From positions 186,001-250,000 of the forward strand of contig NZ_NIWT01000009.1 in assembly GCF_002236115.1 (NCBI RefSeq): 64,000 nt of DNA, given 5' to 3'. The stretch is from Pseudomonas jessenii. GTDB lineage: Bacteria; Pseudomonadota; Gammaproteobacteria; Pseudomonadales; Pseudomonadaceae. Position 1 is the first letter of the stretch; the number at the start of each line of letters is the position of its first letter. The position numbers were made by a program, and so were the translations under genes. Of this stretch, positions 50,186 to 58,115 are shown piece by piece. The notes beneath the pieces are model-generated. The model did not search any database. It saw only the letters and a program-made list of their open reading frames with translations, and was not told where the DNA came from.

Positions 50186-51020
50186 GGTTCACGCCCTCCT
50201 GTTGCAGGCGGCGAATGGTCTGCAATTCCGCCACCAGTTCAGCGAAGACGGGAAAGTTGAAATCCCGCTCCAGCAAGGTCGGTTGCGCACCGAACCGGGC
50301 ATAAGCCTGGGCCAGCAACGACCACACCGCCGGTTTGACCGAAGCGCCATGGGTGTCGATCTTCAAGGTGTCAGACTCATCGAAATGCCCGGCAATGTGC
50401 ATCGCCACCACCCGCCCCGAATCGATGCCAGCCAGGAACACCTGCGGATCGAAGCCGTGGTTGATCGAATTGACGTACACGTTGTTGACGTCCAGCAACA
50501 GGTCGCAATCGGCCTCGCGCAGCACGGCATTGGTGAAGGTCACCTCGTCCATGTCCTGTTGAGGCGCGGCATAGTAAGAGACGTTTTCCACCGCCAGGCG
50601 TCGCCCGAGAATGTCCTGGGCCTGACGGATACGCGCGGCGACGTGGTGCACCGCCTCTTCGGTAAAAGGCAACGGCAACAGGTCGTACAGGTGACCGTCA
50701 TCGCTGCAATAGCTCAAATGCTCGCTGTAGAGCGGCACGTTGTAGTGATCGAGAAAACCCCGGACTTCCTGCAAAAAACCGACGTCCAGCGCCGACGGCC
50801 CACCGAGGGACAGGGACAAACCGTGACAGGACAATGGATAGCGTTCCGCCAGGGCCCGCAATGCCGCGCCGTGGGCACCGCCGATGCCGATCCAGTTTTC
50901 CGGTGCGATTTCCAGAAAGTCGAAATCGCCTGCTGGTGCGACCTGGAGGTCTTTGAGTAAACCGCGACGCAGGCCAAGCCCTGCGCTGGCCTTGGCTACG
51001 GGGGGAATGGAGGTCTGCAT
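50178..51020 (-). CDS. HvfB/BufB-like multinuclear non-haem iron oxidase (DUF692, MNIO)
   Basis: 280 residues. DUF692 signature: DFLEIAPENWIGIGG, YPLSCHGLSLSLGG (metal His), YNVPLYSEHLSY (metal Glu), LLLDVNNVYVNSINHG, VVAMHIAGHFDESD, KIDTHGASV. MNIO enzymes use a di/tri-iron centre and O2 to convert cysteines of RiPP precursors to oxazolone/thioamide or thiooxazole groups. Coupled to DUF2063 downstream. A TIM-barrel enzyme with all metal-ligand motifs apparently intact. The only EGKCG-type substrate in the window is encoded at 4258-4719. Confidence 0.9.
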   Translation of the reverse strand: MQTSIPPVAKASAGLGLRRGLLKDLQVAPAGDFDFLEIAPENWIGIGGAHGAALRALAERYPLSCHGLSLSLGGPSALDVGFLQEVRGFLDHYNVPLYSEHLSYCSDDGHLYDLLPLPFTEEAVHHVAARIRQAQDILGRRLAVENVSYYAAPQQDMDEVTFTNAVLREADCDLLLDVNNVYVNSINHGFDPQVFLAGIDSGRVVAMHIAGHFDESDTLKIDTHGASVKPAVWSLLAQAYARFGAQPTLLERDFNFPVFAELVAELQTIRRLQQEGVNRG

Positions 51021-51365
51021 GGTGTCGATCTCACAAGCTGTTCAAGGACGCGAGCCGGTGCCCGCCATGAGACAGAGTTAATCGAAGGTGTGTATCAGGA
51101 CTGTGTTCGGCTGGGGCCGGAATTAGAGGTCACTGTGTCGAAAAGGGGTCTGGATACAGTGGGATACACGCCCGCTCCCACAGGGTCGTGTACCGGCAGA
51201 AAAAACGTTGCTTTCGTCGCGCCAGACCGCGCGGTACAAGGCCCGAACTAAACTTACTGCACACAGGGCCCGCTTGGTGCCCTGTACATTCCCACGACCA
51301 CCGCCCAGTGGCGATCCCCTCGCCAGACAACGCCTCTGGACCGTGATCCTGCTGAAGGAGCACAC
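51021..51365. other. Intergenic region between DUF692 and the methyltransferase gene
   Basis: 345 bases. It holds the box copy D and one REP half-unit (CCCGCTCCCACAGGGTCGTG near 51170-51190). I looked for a short precursor gene with KCG codons on either strand and found none. Confidence 0.5.
51091..51168. promoter_or_regulatory. Paired TGTATC / GATACA boxes, copy D
   Basis: TGTATC at 51091-51096 with TGTGTT 11 bp later, then GATACA at 51153-51158 and 51163-51168 (10-bp step). Overall 78 bp, the same length as copy A at the EGKCG precursor gene. It lies 71-148 bases upstream of the DUF692 start codon. Confidence 0.5.
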
Positions 51366-52415
51366 ATGATGGACGAGGCCAGACTCAACGATTTCATGGG
51401 CAAACTGGTTAATGACATGGGCGGCGCGGCGATGCTCGCCAACGTCATCCTCGGCGAAGAACTCGGCCTGTACCGGGCGATGGCCGACAGTCAACCCATC
51501 ACCCCTGAAACCCTTGCCGAGAAAACCGGCTGCAACACCCGCCTGCTGCGCGAATGGCTCAGTGCCCACGCCGCCTCAGGCTACATGGAACACCAGGACG
51601 GCCAGTTCCGCCTGCCCGAAGAGCAGGCCATGGCTTTGGCAAAAGAAGACTCACCGGTTTATGTGGCGGGCGGGATCGGAGTGGTCGCGTCGTTTTTCCA
51701 TGACAAGGACAAACTGGTCAACGCCATGCGCGGCAACGGCGCCCTGCCCTGGGGCGATCACCATCCGTGCATGTTCAGCGGGACCGAACGCTTCTTCCGC
51801 CCCGGCTACAAAGCCCATCTGGTCGCCGAATGGTTGCCGGCCCTCGACGGCGTAGTGGCCAAACTGGAAGCCGGGGCCAAAGTGGCGGACATCGGCTGCG
51901 GCCATGGCGCCTCGACGGTGATCATGGCCCAAGCGTTTCCGGATTCGCGCTTCGTCGGTTTCGACTACCACGCGCCGTCCGTTACCGTTGCCACCCAACG
52001 GGCCGAAGAAGGGGGTGTATCCAGTCGGGCCAGGTTCTTCCAGGGCACGGCGAAAAGCTACCCCGGCAGCGACTACGACCTGATCTGCTACTTCGATTGC
52101 CTGCATGACATGGGCGACCCGGTGGGCGCGGCCAGGCATGCCTATGAGTCGTTGAAGGACGACGGCACGGTGCTGCTGGTCGAGCCCTACGCCAACGACT
52201 TGCTCGACGACAACGTCAACCCGATCGGTCGCCTGTTCTACGCGGCGTCGACCTTCATCTGCACGCCCAATTCGCTGTCCCAGGAAGTCGGCCTCGGCCT
52301 CGGTGCCCAGGCCGGTGAAGCGCGTTTGCGCAAGGTGTTCAGCGAGGCCGGTTTCACCCGTTTCCGCCGGGCCACGGAAACACCGTTCAACCTGATCCTG
52401 GAGGCGCGTAAATAA
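51366..52415 (+). CDS. SAM-dependent methyltransferase with winged-helix dimerisation domain
   Basis: 349 residues, AAGGAG upstream. N-terminal ~1-90 is a dimerisation/winged helix (ANVILGEELGLYRAMADSQPITPETLAEKTGCNTRLLREWL). The class I SAM-binding fold follows: VADIGCGHGASTVIMAQAFPDSRFVGFDYH, ICYFDCLHDMGDP, GTVLLVEPYAND. Related to transcriptional-regulator-like/small-molecule O-methyltransferases (Rv2258c type). Substrate unknown. Divergent from the DUF692 gene. Confidence 0.85.
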   Translation: MMDEARLNDFMGKLVNDMGGAAMLANVILGEELGLYRAMADSQPITPETLAEKTGCNTRLLREWLSAHAASGYMEHQDGQFRLPEEQAMALAKEDSPVYVAGGIGVVASFFHDKDKLVNAMRGNGALPWGDHHPCMFSGTERFFRPGYKAHLVAEWLPALDGVVAKLEAGAKVADIGCGHGASTVIMAQAFPDSRFVGFDYHAPSVTVATQRAEEGGVSSRARFFQGTAKSYPGSDYDLICYFDCLHDMGDPVGAARHAYESLKDDGTVLLVEPYANDLLDDNVNPIGRLFYAASTFICTPNSLSQEVGLGLGAQAGEARLRKVFSEAGFTRFRRATETPFNLILEARK

Positions 52416-52430
52416 ATACTGTCTGCTTTT

Positions 52431-52530
52431 TGTAGGAGCGAGCTTGCTCGCGATAAACGCGATCACGCCGCGGGGTGTCAGGCTTACAGTGTTATCGTTG
52501 ACGACCATCGCGAGCGAGCTCGCTCCTACA
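52431..52530. repeat. REP pair before the sirtuin gene
   Basis: TGTAGGAGCGAGCTTGCTCG and its inverted partner, ending 12 bases before the sirtuin start codon. Confidence 0.85.
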
Positions 52531-52542
52531 GGCCTGCACAAC

Positions 52543-53385
52543 ATGTTCGACAAGCTGATCCACGAACAACTCGATCGCCTCCATCAGCTCATGGCGGATC
52601 AGCCGTTTGCCGTGCTGACCGGGGCCGGTATCAGCACGCCTTCGGGCATCCCGGATTATCGCGACAGCCAGGGCGTGCGACGGGGCCGGCAGCCGATGAT
52701 GTACCAGGAGTTTCTCTCGGCCCCGGAGTCCCGGCGACGCTACTGGGCGCGGGCGATGCTCGGCTGGCCGAGGGTGCGTCTGGCGCAGCCGAACGAAGCC
52801 CACGACACCCTGGCTCGCTTGCAAGGCACGCGGCAGATCAGAGGGTTGATCACCCAGAACGTCGACACTCTGCACGACCAGGCCGGCAGCCGTGACGTGA
52901 TCGAACTCCACGGCAGTCTGCACCGGGTGTTGTGCCTGGATTGCGGCCGGCACAGCGAGCGCGATTCGATCCAGCACTTGATGGAAACACAGAACCCCTA
53001 CCTGGCCGGCGTCGACGCGGTGCAAGCGCCGGACGGCGACACCTTGCTCGACCCGGCCTTTGAGGCACGCTTCCAGGTCCCGCACTGCCCGCATTGCGCC
53101 GGGGAACGTATGAAGCCGGATGTGGTGTTTTTTGGCGAGAACGTCGCACAGGCCACGGCGGCGAAAGCGATGGCCGCCGTCGAACAGGCTGCCGGGCTGT
53201 TGGTGGTCGGCTCGTCGCTGATGGCTTACTCGGCGTTTCGCTTGTGCCGGGCGGTGGTGGATCAGGGCAAGCCGTTGATTGCGATCAACCTGGGCAAGAC
53301 CCGGGCGGACGAGATTCTGGATTTGAAGATCGAAGGGTCGTGCGAGCAGCTGTTACCAACATTGGCGAAGCTACTTGGCAACTGA
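52543..53385 (+). CDS. NAD-dependent protein deacylase (sirtuin, SIR2 family)
   Basis: 280 residues from the ATG at 52543, since sequence further upstream is REP. SIR2 motifs: VLTGAGISTPSGIPDYRD, LITQNVDTLHDQAG, catalytic His123 in ELHGSLH, zinc cysteines CLDCG and CPHCAG, PDVVFFGE, VVGSSLMAYSAFRL. Probably a class II/SIRT4-like enzyme. It removes acyl groups from lysines using NAD+. No ribosome site is obvious because of the adjacent REP. Confidence 0.9.
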   Translation: MFDKLIHEQLDRLHQLMADQPFAVLTGAGISTPSGIPDYRDSQGVRRGRQPMMYQEFLSAPESRRRYWARAMLGWPRVRLAQPNEAHDTLARLQGTRQIRGLITQNVDTLHDQAGSRDVIELHGSLHRVLCLDCGRHSERDSIQHLMETQNPYLAGVDAVQAPDGDTLLDPAFEARFQVPHCPHCAGERMKPDVVFFGENVAQATAAKAMAAVEQAAGLLVVGSSLMAYSAFRLCRAVVDQGKPLIAINLGKTRADEILDLKIEGSCEQLLPTLAKLLGN

Positions 53386-53399
53386 CGAAACCCTATCCC

Positions 53400-53489
53400 T
53401 GTGGGAGCGAGCTTGCTCGCGATGAGGCCAGCACATTCAGAAAATTCATTGGCTGATCCACCGCCATCGCGAGCAAGCTCGCTCCCACA
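53400..53489. repeat. REP pair between sirtuin and LysR genes
   Basis: TGTGGGAGCGAGCTTGCTCG and its inverted partner, separating convergent genes. Confidence 0.85.
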
Positions 53490-53505
53490 AGGTCCCCCAT
53501 ACAAC

Positions 53506-54402
53506 TCACGAAAATCGCTGCCCAAGGTTTTCCGCTTTCAGCACATCAAACATCGCCTGCGCCGCCGCCGACAGCTCGCCCCCCGGCAACGTCAACACCC
53601 CCAGCGCCCGCTCCACCACCGGGTCGCGCAAGGTGATGCAACGCGCCCCCAGTTCACGCATCTGCCCCGCGCACAAGGCCGGCACCGCGCTCACGCCCAG
53701 GCCACTGGCGACCATGCGCCCGACCGTCGCCAGTTGATGGCTTTCAAATTCCACCGGTAGCTTCATGCCGCGGGCCTGCAGATGCTCTTCAAGCATTACT
53801 CGCACAGTGGACGGACGCTGCAAGGTAATGAACGGCTCCTTGAGCAGGGTCTGCCAGTCGATGTCATCGAGTTCGGCCAGTGCCGAATCCAGAGGCACCA
53901 CCGCGACGAAACGGTCGATGTACAACGGCGTGAATTGCAGCGACGAACTCTGGGTCGGTTCAAAGGCCACTCCCAGCTCCACCTGGCGGTCACGGACCAT
54001 TTCCAGCACCTGCTCGTTGATCACGTCATTGACCGTCACGTTGACATTCGGATAACGGGCGCGGAAGGTCTTGAGGATCGGCGGCAGCAGGTTGCCGGCG
54101 AACGACGGCATCGCCGCCAGGGTCACGCGACCGCGCTGCAGGGTGAAGCGTTGACGCAGTTCATCCTCGGCATTGTCCCAGTCAGCGATCAACCGGCGCG
54201 CCAGCGGCACCAGGGATTCGCCTTCGGCGGTGAGCGCCACGTTGCGCGTGTTGCGGGTGAACAAGCGCCCGCCCAGGCCCTCCTCCAGCGCCTTGATGGT
54301 CAGGCTCAGGGCCGATTGCGACAGGTGCAGGCGCTCGCAGGCCACGGCAAAGCTCAGGCTCTGGGCCACGGCCAGAAAGGCGCGGATCTGCTTGACGGTC
54401 AT
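53506..54402 (-). CDS. dhcR: LysR-family regulator, DhcR-like
   Basis: 298 residues from the ATG at 54402. Helix-turn-helix LSFAVACERLHLSQSALSLTIKALEEGLGGRLF; effector domain RVTLAAMPSFAGNLLPPILKTF and VNDVINEQVLEMVRDRQVELGV. It is divergent from the CoA-transferase genes in the arrangement I recall for P. aeruginosa dhcR-dhcAB, where DhcR activates dehydrocarnitine CoA-transferase. A TTGA-N6-TCAA dyad at 54464-54477 in the shared intergenic region is a plausible T-N11-A binding site. Confidence 0.8.
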   Translation of the reverse strand: MTVKQIRAFLAVAQSLSFAVACERLHLSQSALSLTIKALEEGLGGRLFTRNTRNVALTAEGESLVPLARRLIADWDNAEDELRQRFTLQRGRVTLAAMPSFAGNLLPPILKTFRARYPNVNVTVNDVINEQVLEMVRDRQVELGVAFEPTQSSSLQFTPLYIDRFVAVVPLDSALAELDDIDWQTLLKEPFITLQRPSTVRVMLEEHLQARGMKLPVEFESHQLATVGRMVASGLGVSAVPALCAGQMRELGARCITLRDPVVERALGVLTLPGGELSAAAQAMFDVLKAENLGQRFS

Positions 54403-54463
54403 GGGGCAACGCTCCGGTTGTAAGCTACAGGTTCTAAGCTGCAAGAGACTGGGCAGCACATTA

Positions 54464-54477
54464 TTGAGCTTTATCAA
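54464..54477. promoter_or_regulatory. Candidate LysR (DhcR) binding dyad
   Basis: TTGAGCTTTATCAA: a T-N11-A type interrupted palindrome in the 175-base dhcR-dhcA intergenic region. Confidence 0.4.
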
Positions 54478-54577
54478 TCAATCCGCTCTAAAAAACAACT
54501 TAACAAATGAATCTGGCAGCGAGACACTCCATTCCATTCGGCTAGCCAGCCGCCCACAAAGAATAAAAGAGGTGCAT

Positions 54578-55276
54578 ATGGCAGGTTTCGACAAGCGCGT
54601 GAGTTCCTACGAGGAAGCTCTGGCAGGTCTTGAAGACGGCATGACCGTGATCGCCGGCGGCTTCGGCCTGTGCGGGATCCCGGAAAACCTGATCAACGAG
54701 ATCAAGCGCAAGGGCACCCGCGATCTCACCGTGGTTTCCAACAACTGCGGCGTCGACGGTTTCGGCCTTGGCGTACTGCTGACCGACCGCCAGATCAGCA
54801 AAGTGGTCGCGTCCTACGTCGGCGAAAACAAGCTGTTCGAAGAGCAACTGCTCAAGGGCGAAATCGAAGTCACCCTGACCCCCCAAGGCACCCTCGCTGA
54901 AAAAATGCGCGCAGGCGGTGCCGGCATCCCGGCGTTCTTCACCGCCACCGGCGTTGGCACGCCTGTCGCCGACGGCAAGGAAGTCCGCGAATTCCATGGT
55001 CGCAAGTACCTGATGGAAGAATCCATCACCGGCGACTTCGCCATCGTCAAAGGCTGGAAAGCCGACCATTTCGGTAACGTGATCTATCGCCACACCGCCC
55101 AGAACTTCAACCCGCTGGCGGCCACCGCCGGCAAGATCACCGTGGTCGAAGTCGAAGAAATCGTCGAACCCGGCGAGCTGGACCCGGCGCAGATCCACAC
55201 CCCTGGCATCTACGTCGACCGGATCATCTGCGGCACGTTCGAGAAGCGCATCGAACAGCGCACCGTGCGTAAGTGA
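54578..55276 (+). CDS. dhcA: 3-oxoacid/dehydrocarnitine CoA-transferase subunit A
   Basis: 232 residues from the ATG at 54578 (AAAAGAGG upstream). SCOT family alpha subunit: GMTVIAGGFGLCGIPENLI, VSNNCGVDGFGLGVLL, RAGGAGIPAFFTATGVGTPVADGKE. With subunit B it moves CoA from succinyl-CoA or acetyl-CoA to acetoacetate or 3-dehydrocarnitine. Operon order with dhcB and atoB supports ketone/carnitine catabolism. Confidence 0.88.
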   Translation: MAGFDKRVSSYEEALAGLEDGMTVIAGGFGLCGIPENLINEIKRKGTRDLTVVSNNCGVDGFGLGVLLTDRQISKVVASYVGENKLFEEQLLKGEIEVTLTPQGTLAEKMRAGGAGIPAFFTATGVGTPVADGKEVREFHGRKYLMEESITGDFAIVKGWKADHFGNVIYRHTAQNFNPLAATAGKITVVEVEEIVEPGELDPAQIHTPGIYVDRIICGTFEKRIEQRTVRK

Positions 55277-55305
55277 TCCCCTGCCCCCGGACCGAATGAA
55301 GGAAT

Positions 55306-55313
55306 AAAAACAA
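55306..55313 (+). promoter_or_regulatory. Candidate Crc/Hfq catabolite-repression motif
   Basis: AAAAACAA directly in front of the second CoA-transferase start codon fits the AANAAYAA motif bound by Hfq/Crc on catabolic mRNAs in pseudomonads. Short motif, so only suggestive. Confidence 0.35.
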
Positions 55314-55978
55314 TGGCACTTTCCCGCGAACAAATGGCTCAACGCGTCGCCCGCGAAATGCAGGACGGCTTCTACGTGAACCTGGGCATCGGCATTCCGA
55401 CCCTGGTCGCCAACTACATCCCCGAAGGCATGGAAGTCATGCTGCAGTCGGAAAACGGCTTGCTGGGCATGGGTCCTTTTCCTACTGAAGACACCATCGA
55501 TGCCGACATGATCAACGCCGGCAAGCAAACCGTGACCGCACGTATCGGTGCTTCGATCTTTTCCTCGGCCGAGTCCTTCGCGATGATCCGCGGTGGTCAT
55601 GTCGACCTGACCGTGCTGGGCGCCTTTGAAGTGGACGTGCAAGGCAACATCGCCTCGTGGATGATCCCCGGCAAACTGGTCAAGGGCATGGGCGGCGCGA
55701 TGGACCTGGTCGCCGGCGCAGACAACATCATCGTCATCATGACCCACGCATCCAAGGACGGTGAGTCCAAGCTGCTGTCCCAATGCAGCCTGCCGCTGAC
55801 CGGCGCCGGGTGCATCAAGCGTGTACTGACCGACCTGGCCTACCTGGAAATCGAAAACGGCGCGTTCATCCTGAAAGAACGTGCGCCGGGCGTCAGCGTC
55901 GAAGAGATCGTCGCCAAGACCGCAGGTAAACTGATCGTGCCGGACCACGTACCGGAAATGCAGTTCGCTGCCCAGTGA
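55313..55978 (+). CDS. dhcB: 3-oxoacid/dehydrocarnitine CoA-transferase subunit B
   Basis: 221 residues, GAAGGAAT upstream. Beta-subunit motifs: GFYVNLGIGIPTLVANYIP, the catalytic glutamate in LQSENGLLGMGPFP, FSSAESFAMIRGGHVDLTVLGAFEVD. Completes the CoA-transferase with subunit A; 36 bases after it. Confidence 0.88.
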   Translation: MALSREQMAQRVAREMQDGFYVNLGIGIPTLVANYIPEGMEVMLQSENGLLGMGPFPTEDTIDADMINAGKQTVTARIGASIFSSAESFAMIRGGHVDLTVLGAFEVDVQGNIASWMIPGKLVKGMGGAMDLVAGADNIIVIMTHASKDGESKLLSQCSLPLTGAGCIKRVLTDLAYLEIENGAFILKERAPGVSVEEIVAKTAGKLIVPDHVPEMQFAAQ

Positions 55979-55989
55979 GGAATCATTCC

Positions 55990-57171
55990 ATGCAAGAAGT
56001 CGTCATTGTTGCCGCCACGCGCACCGCGATCGGCAGTTTCCAGGGTTCGCTGGCCAATGTGTCCGCCGTCGACCTGGGCGCTGCGGTGATCCGCCAGCTG
56101 CTGGCACAAACCGGCCTGGATCCTGCGCAAGTCGATGAAGTGATCATGGGCCAGGTGCTGACCGCCGGCGCCGGGCAAAACCCTGCGCGCCAGGCCGCCA
56201 TCAAGGCCGGCCTGCCCTTCGCCGTGCCGGCCTTGACCCTGAACAAGGTCTGCGGCTCCGGTCTCAAGGCCCTGCACCTGGGTGCCCAGGCGATTCGCTG
56301 CGGCGATGCCGAGGTGATCATCGCCGGTGGCCAGGAAAACATGAGCCTGGCCAACTACGTCATGCCCGGTGCCCGCACCGGCCTGCGCATGGGTCACGCG
56401 CAAATCGTCGACACCATGATCAGCGATGGCCTGTGGGATGCGTTCAACGATTACCACATGGGTATCACCGCCGAGAATCTGGCCGAGAAATACAGCCTGA
56501 GCCGCGAGCAACAGGACGCGTTCGCCGCCGCCTCGCAGCAGAAAGCCGTGGCCGCCATCGAAGCCGGGCGATTCGTCGATGAAATCACGCCGATCCTGAT
56601 CCCGCAGCGCAAGGGCGATCCGCTGTCCTTCGCCACCGACGAGCAGCCACGGGCCGGCACCACCGCCGAATCCCTGGGCAAACTCAAAGCCGCCTTCAAG
56701 AAGGACGGTTCGGTGACCGCCGGTAACGCTTCGTCGCTGAACGACGGTGCCGCGGCCGTGATCCTGATGAGCGCCGAAAAGGCCAAGGCCCTGGGTCTGC
56801 CAGTCCTTGCAAAAATCGCCGCCTACGCCAACGCAGGCGTCGACCCGGCGATCATGGGCATCGGCCCGGTGTCGGCCACCCGCCGCTGCCTGGACAAGGC
56901 CGGCTGGTCCATCGACCAGCTGGACCTGATCGAAGCCAACGAAGCCTTCGCCGCGCAATCGCTGGCCGTGGCCAAGGACCTGGAATGGGACTTGAACAAG
57001 GTCAACGTCAACGGCGGCGCCATCGCCCTGGGTCACCCGATCGGTGCCTCGGGTTGCCGCGTGCTGGTGACCCTGCTGCATGAAATGCTCAAGCGTGACG
57101 CCAGGAAAGGCCTCGCCACCCTGTGTATCGGTGGTGGTCAGGGCGTGGCACTGGCGCTCGAACGGGCTTAA
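55990..57171 (+). CDS. atoB: Acetyl-CoA C-acetyltransferase (thiolase)
   Basis: 393 residues from the ATG at 55990. Catalytic residues: Cys88 in LNKVCGSGLKA, the His of NGGAIALGHPIGASG, and the second Cys in LCIGGGQGVAL. Cleaves acetoacetyl-CoA formed by the upstream CoA-transferase into two acetyl-CoA. Last gene of the operon; a terminator follows. The short-chain fatty-acid permease that I recall following atoB in P. aeruginosa is not here. Confidence 0.93.
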   Translation: MQEVVIVAATRTAIGSFQGSLANVSAVDLGAAVIRQLLAQTGLDPAQVDEVIMGQVLTAGAGQNPARQAAIKAGLPFAVPALTLNKVCGSGLKALHLGAQAIRCGDAEVIIAGGQENMSLANYVMPGARTGLRMGHAQIVDTMISDGLWDAFNDYHMGITAENLAEKYSLSREQQDAFAAASQQKAVAAIEAGRFVDEITPILIPQRKGDPLSFATDEQPRAGTTAESLGKLKAAFKKDGSVTAGNASSLNDGAAAVILMSAEKAKALGLPVLAKIAAYANAGVDPAIMGIGPVSATRRCLDKAGWSIDQLDLIEANEAFAAQSLAVAKDLEWDLNKVNVNGGAIALGHPIGASGCRVLVTLLHEMLKRDARKGLATLCIGGGQGVALALERA

Positions 57172-57232
57172 GCCAACAGCGTTCAACAGACGGCGCGGGG
57201 ACCCACGAAGATCCGTGACCGCCTGGAAAAAC

Positions 57233-57268
57233 ACCCGGTGCGATGCAAGTCGCACCGGGTTCTTTTTT
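57233..57268 (+). terminator. Rho-independent terminator of dhcAB-atoB
   Basis: ACCCGGTGCGA and TCGCACCGGGT arms, 6-base loop, then TCTTTTTT. Confidence 0.92.
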
Positions 57269-57304
57269 GCCTGCGTTTTATTCAGATGGACCGCGTTATC
57301 GTTC

Positions 57305-57395
57305 ATCGCGAGCAAGCTCGCTCCCACAGGTTTTTGTACTGTTCACAAAATGGAGCCACACCGCCAAACACTGTGGGAGCGAGCTTGCTCGCGAT
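57305..57395. repeat. REP pair, outward orientation
   Basis: ATCGCGAGCAAGCTCGCTCC on the left and its inverse on the right, between convergent genes. Confidence 0.85.
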
Positions 57396-57417
57396 GAGGC
57401 CCGGATCATCGCAAAGT

Positions 57418-57948
57418 TTACGGCGCCACGCCCAACAACTGCTGACGCAACTCGGGGTTGCCGGTACGCGGATCGAGCCAGATGGCAAAAAACGCCTTGG
57501 CGAATTGCAGGTCCTTCACATCACGCAACAGCTGCTGGCCGAGAAAGAACCGCGCGCCCTGCCCCGGCAGATAGACACCGGTCAGCCGCGTGCCGGCCTG
57601 TACGTCGACGAACGACTGTTGCATCTGCACCTGCCAGGAAGCCAGTTGCTCGGCACTGACCGAGGTGCCGGCGAGTCGCTTGATTTCCCTGACGCTGGCA
57701 TTCACCAGGTCATCACGGGAAATGCTGCGCTGGTAGATCAGCTCCAGGGCGAACGGCTGATCGCTCGCCAGGGGTCGCGAAGTACTCCAGAGCCGTGCGC
57801 TGTAGACATCGAAGCCGTACTTGCGAAACTCACCACTGCCGAGGATTTGCGCACCGGGCAGCGAGTCCTGCCAATTGGCCAGGGCCTGGCAGCTCAGCAA
57901 GACAAGCAGCCACAGACCATGGCGCAGGGGTGAACGTTGGCGTTTCAA
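57418..57948 (-). CDS. Secreted chalcone isomerase-like protein
   Basis: 176 residues. The first possible start in frame is TTG at 57948 (GAGG ~10 bases upstream; no ATG in frame). Signal peptide (LWLLVLLSCQALA), then the bacterial chalcone-isomerase-like pattern: GSGEFRKYGFDVYSARLWS, FALELIYQRSISRDDLVNASV, GQGARFFLGQQLLRDV, FAIWLDPRTGNPELRQQLLG. These are periplasmic proteins of unknown, probably fatty-acid-binding function. Confidence 0.8.
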   Translation of the reverse strand: MKRQRSPLRHGLWLLVLLSCQALANWQDSLPGAQILGSGEFRKYGFDVYSARLWSTSRPLASDQPFALELIYQRSISRDDLVNASVREIKRLAGTSVSAEQLASWQVQMQQSFVDVQAGTRLTGVYLPGQGARFFLGQQLLRDVKDLQFAKAFFAIWLDPRTGNPELRQQLLGVAP

Positions 57949-58115
57949 GGTGAGCTGTCCTCATCGTGGGATGCCTTGATAAAACGTTTGCGCAAAAGAG
58001 CCTTTCGTAGAACTCGAGAAAATCTCTATTTTTGTATACAAAACTTACATGCACATAAAGCAATCTACCCGCTGCAATGTTACCGTTGCCACCTCACAAG
58101 GTCGGAGACGTGCGC

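Noticed and set aside
51123..51569. Possible precursor peptide gene upstream of DUF692
   Set aside because: The frame is mostly antisense to the methyltransferase gene and has no KCG or Cys-rich core or signal peptide.
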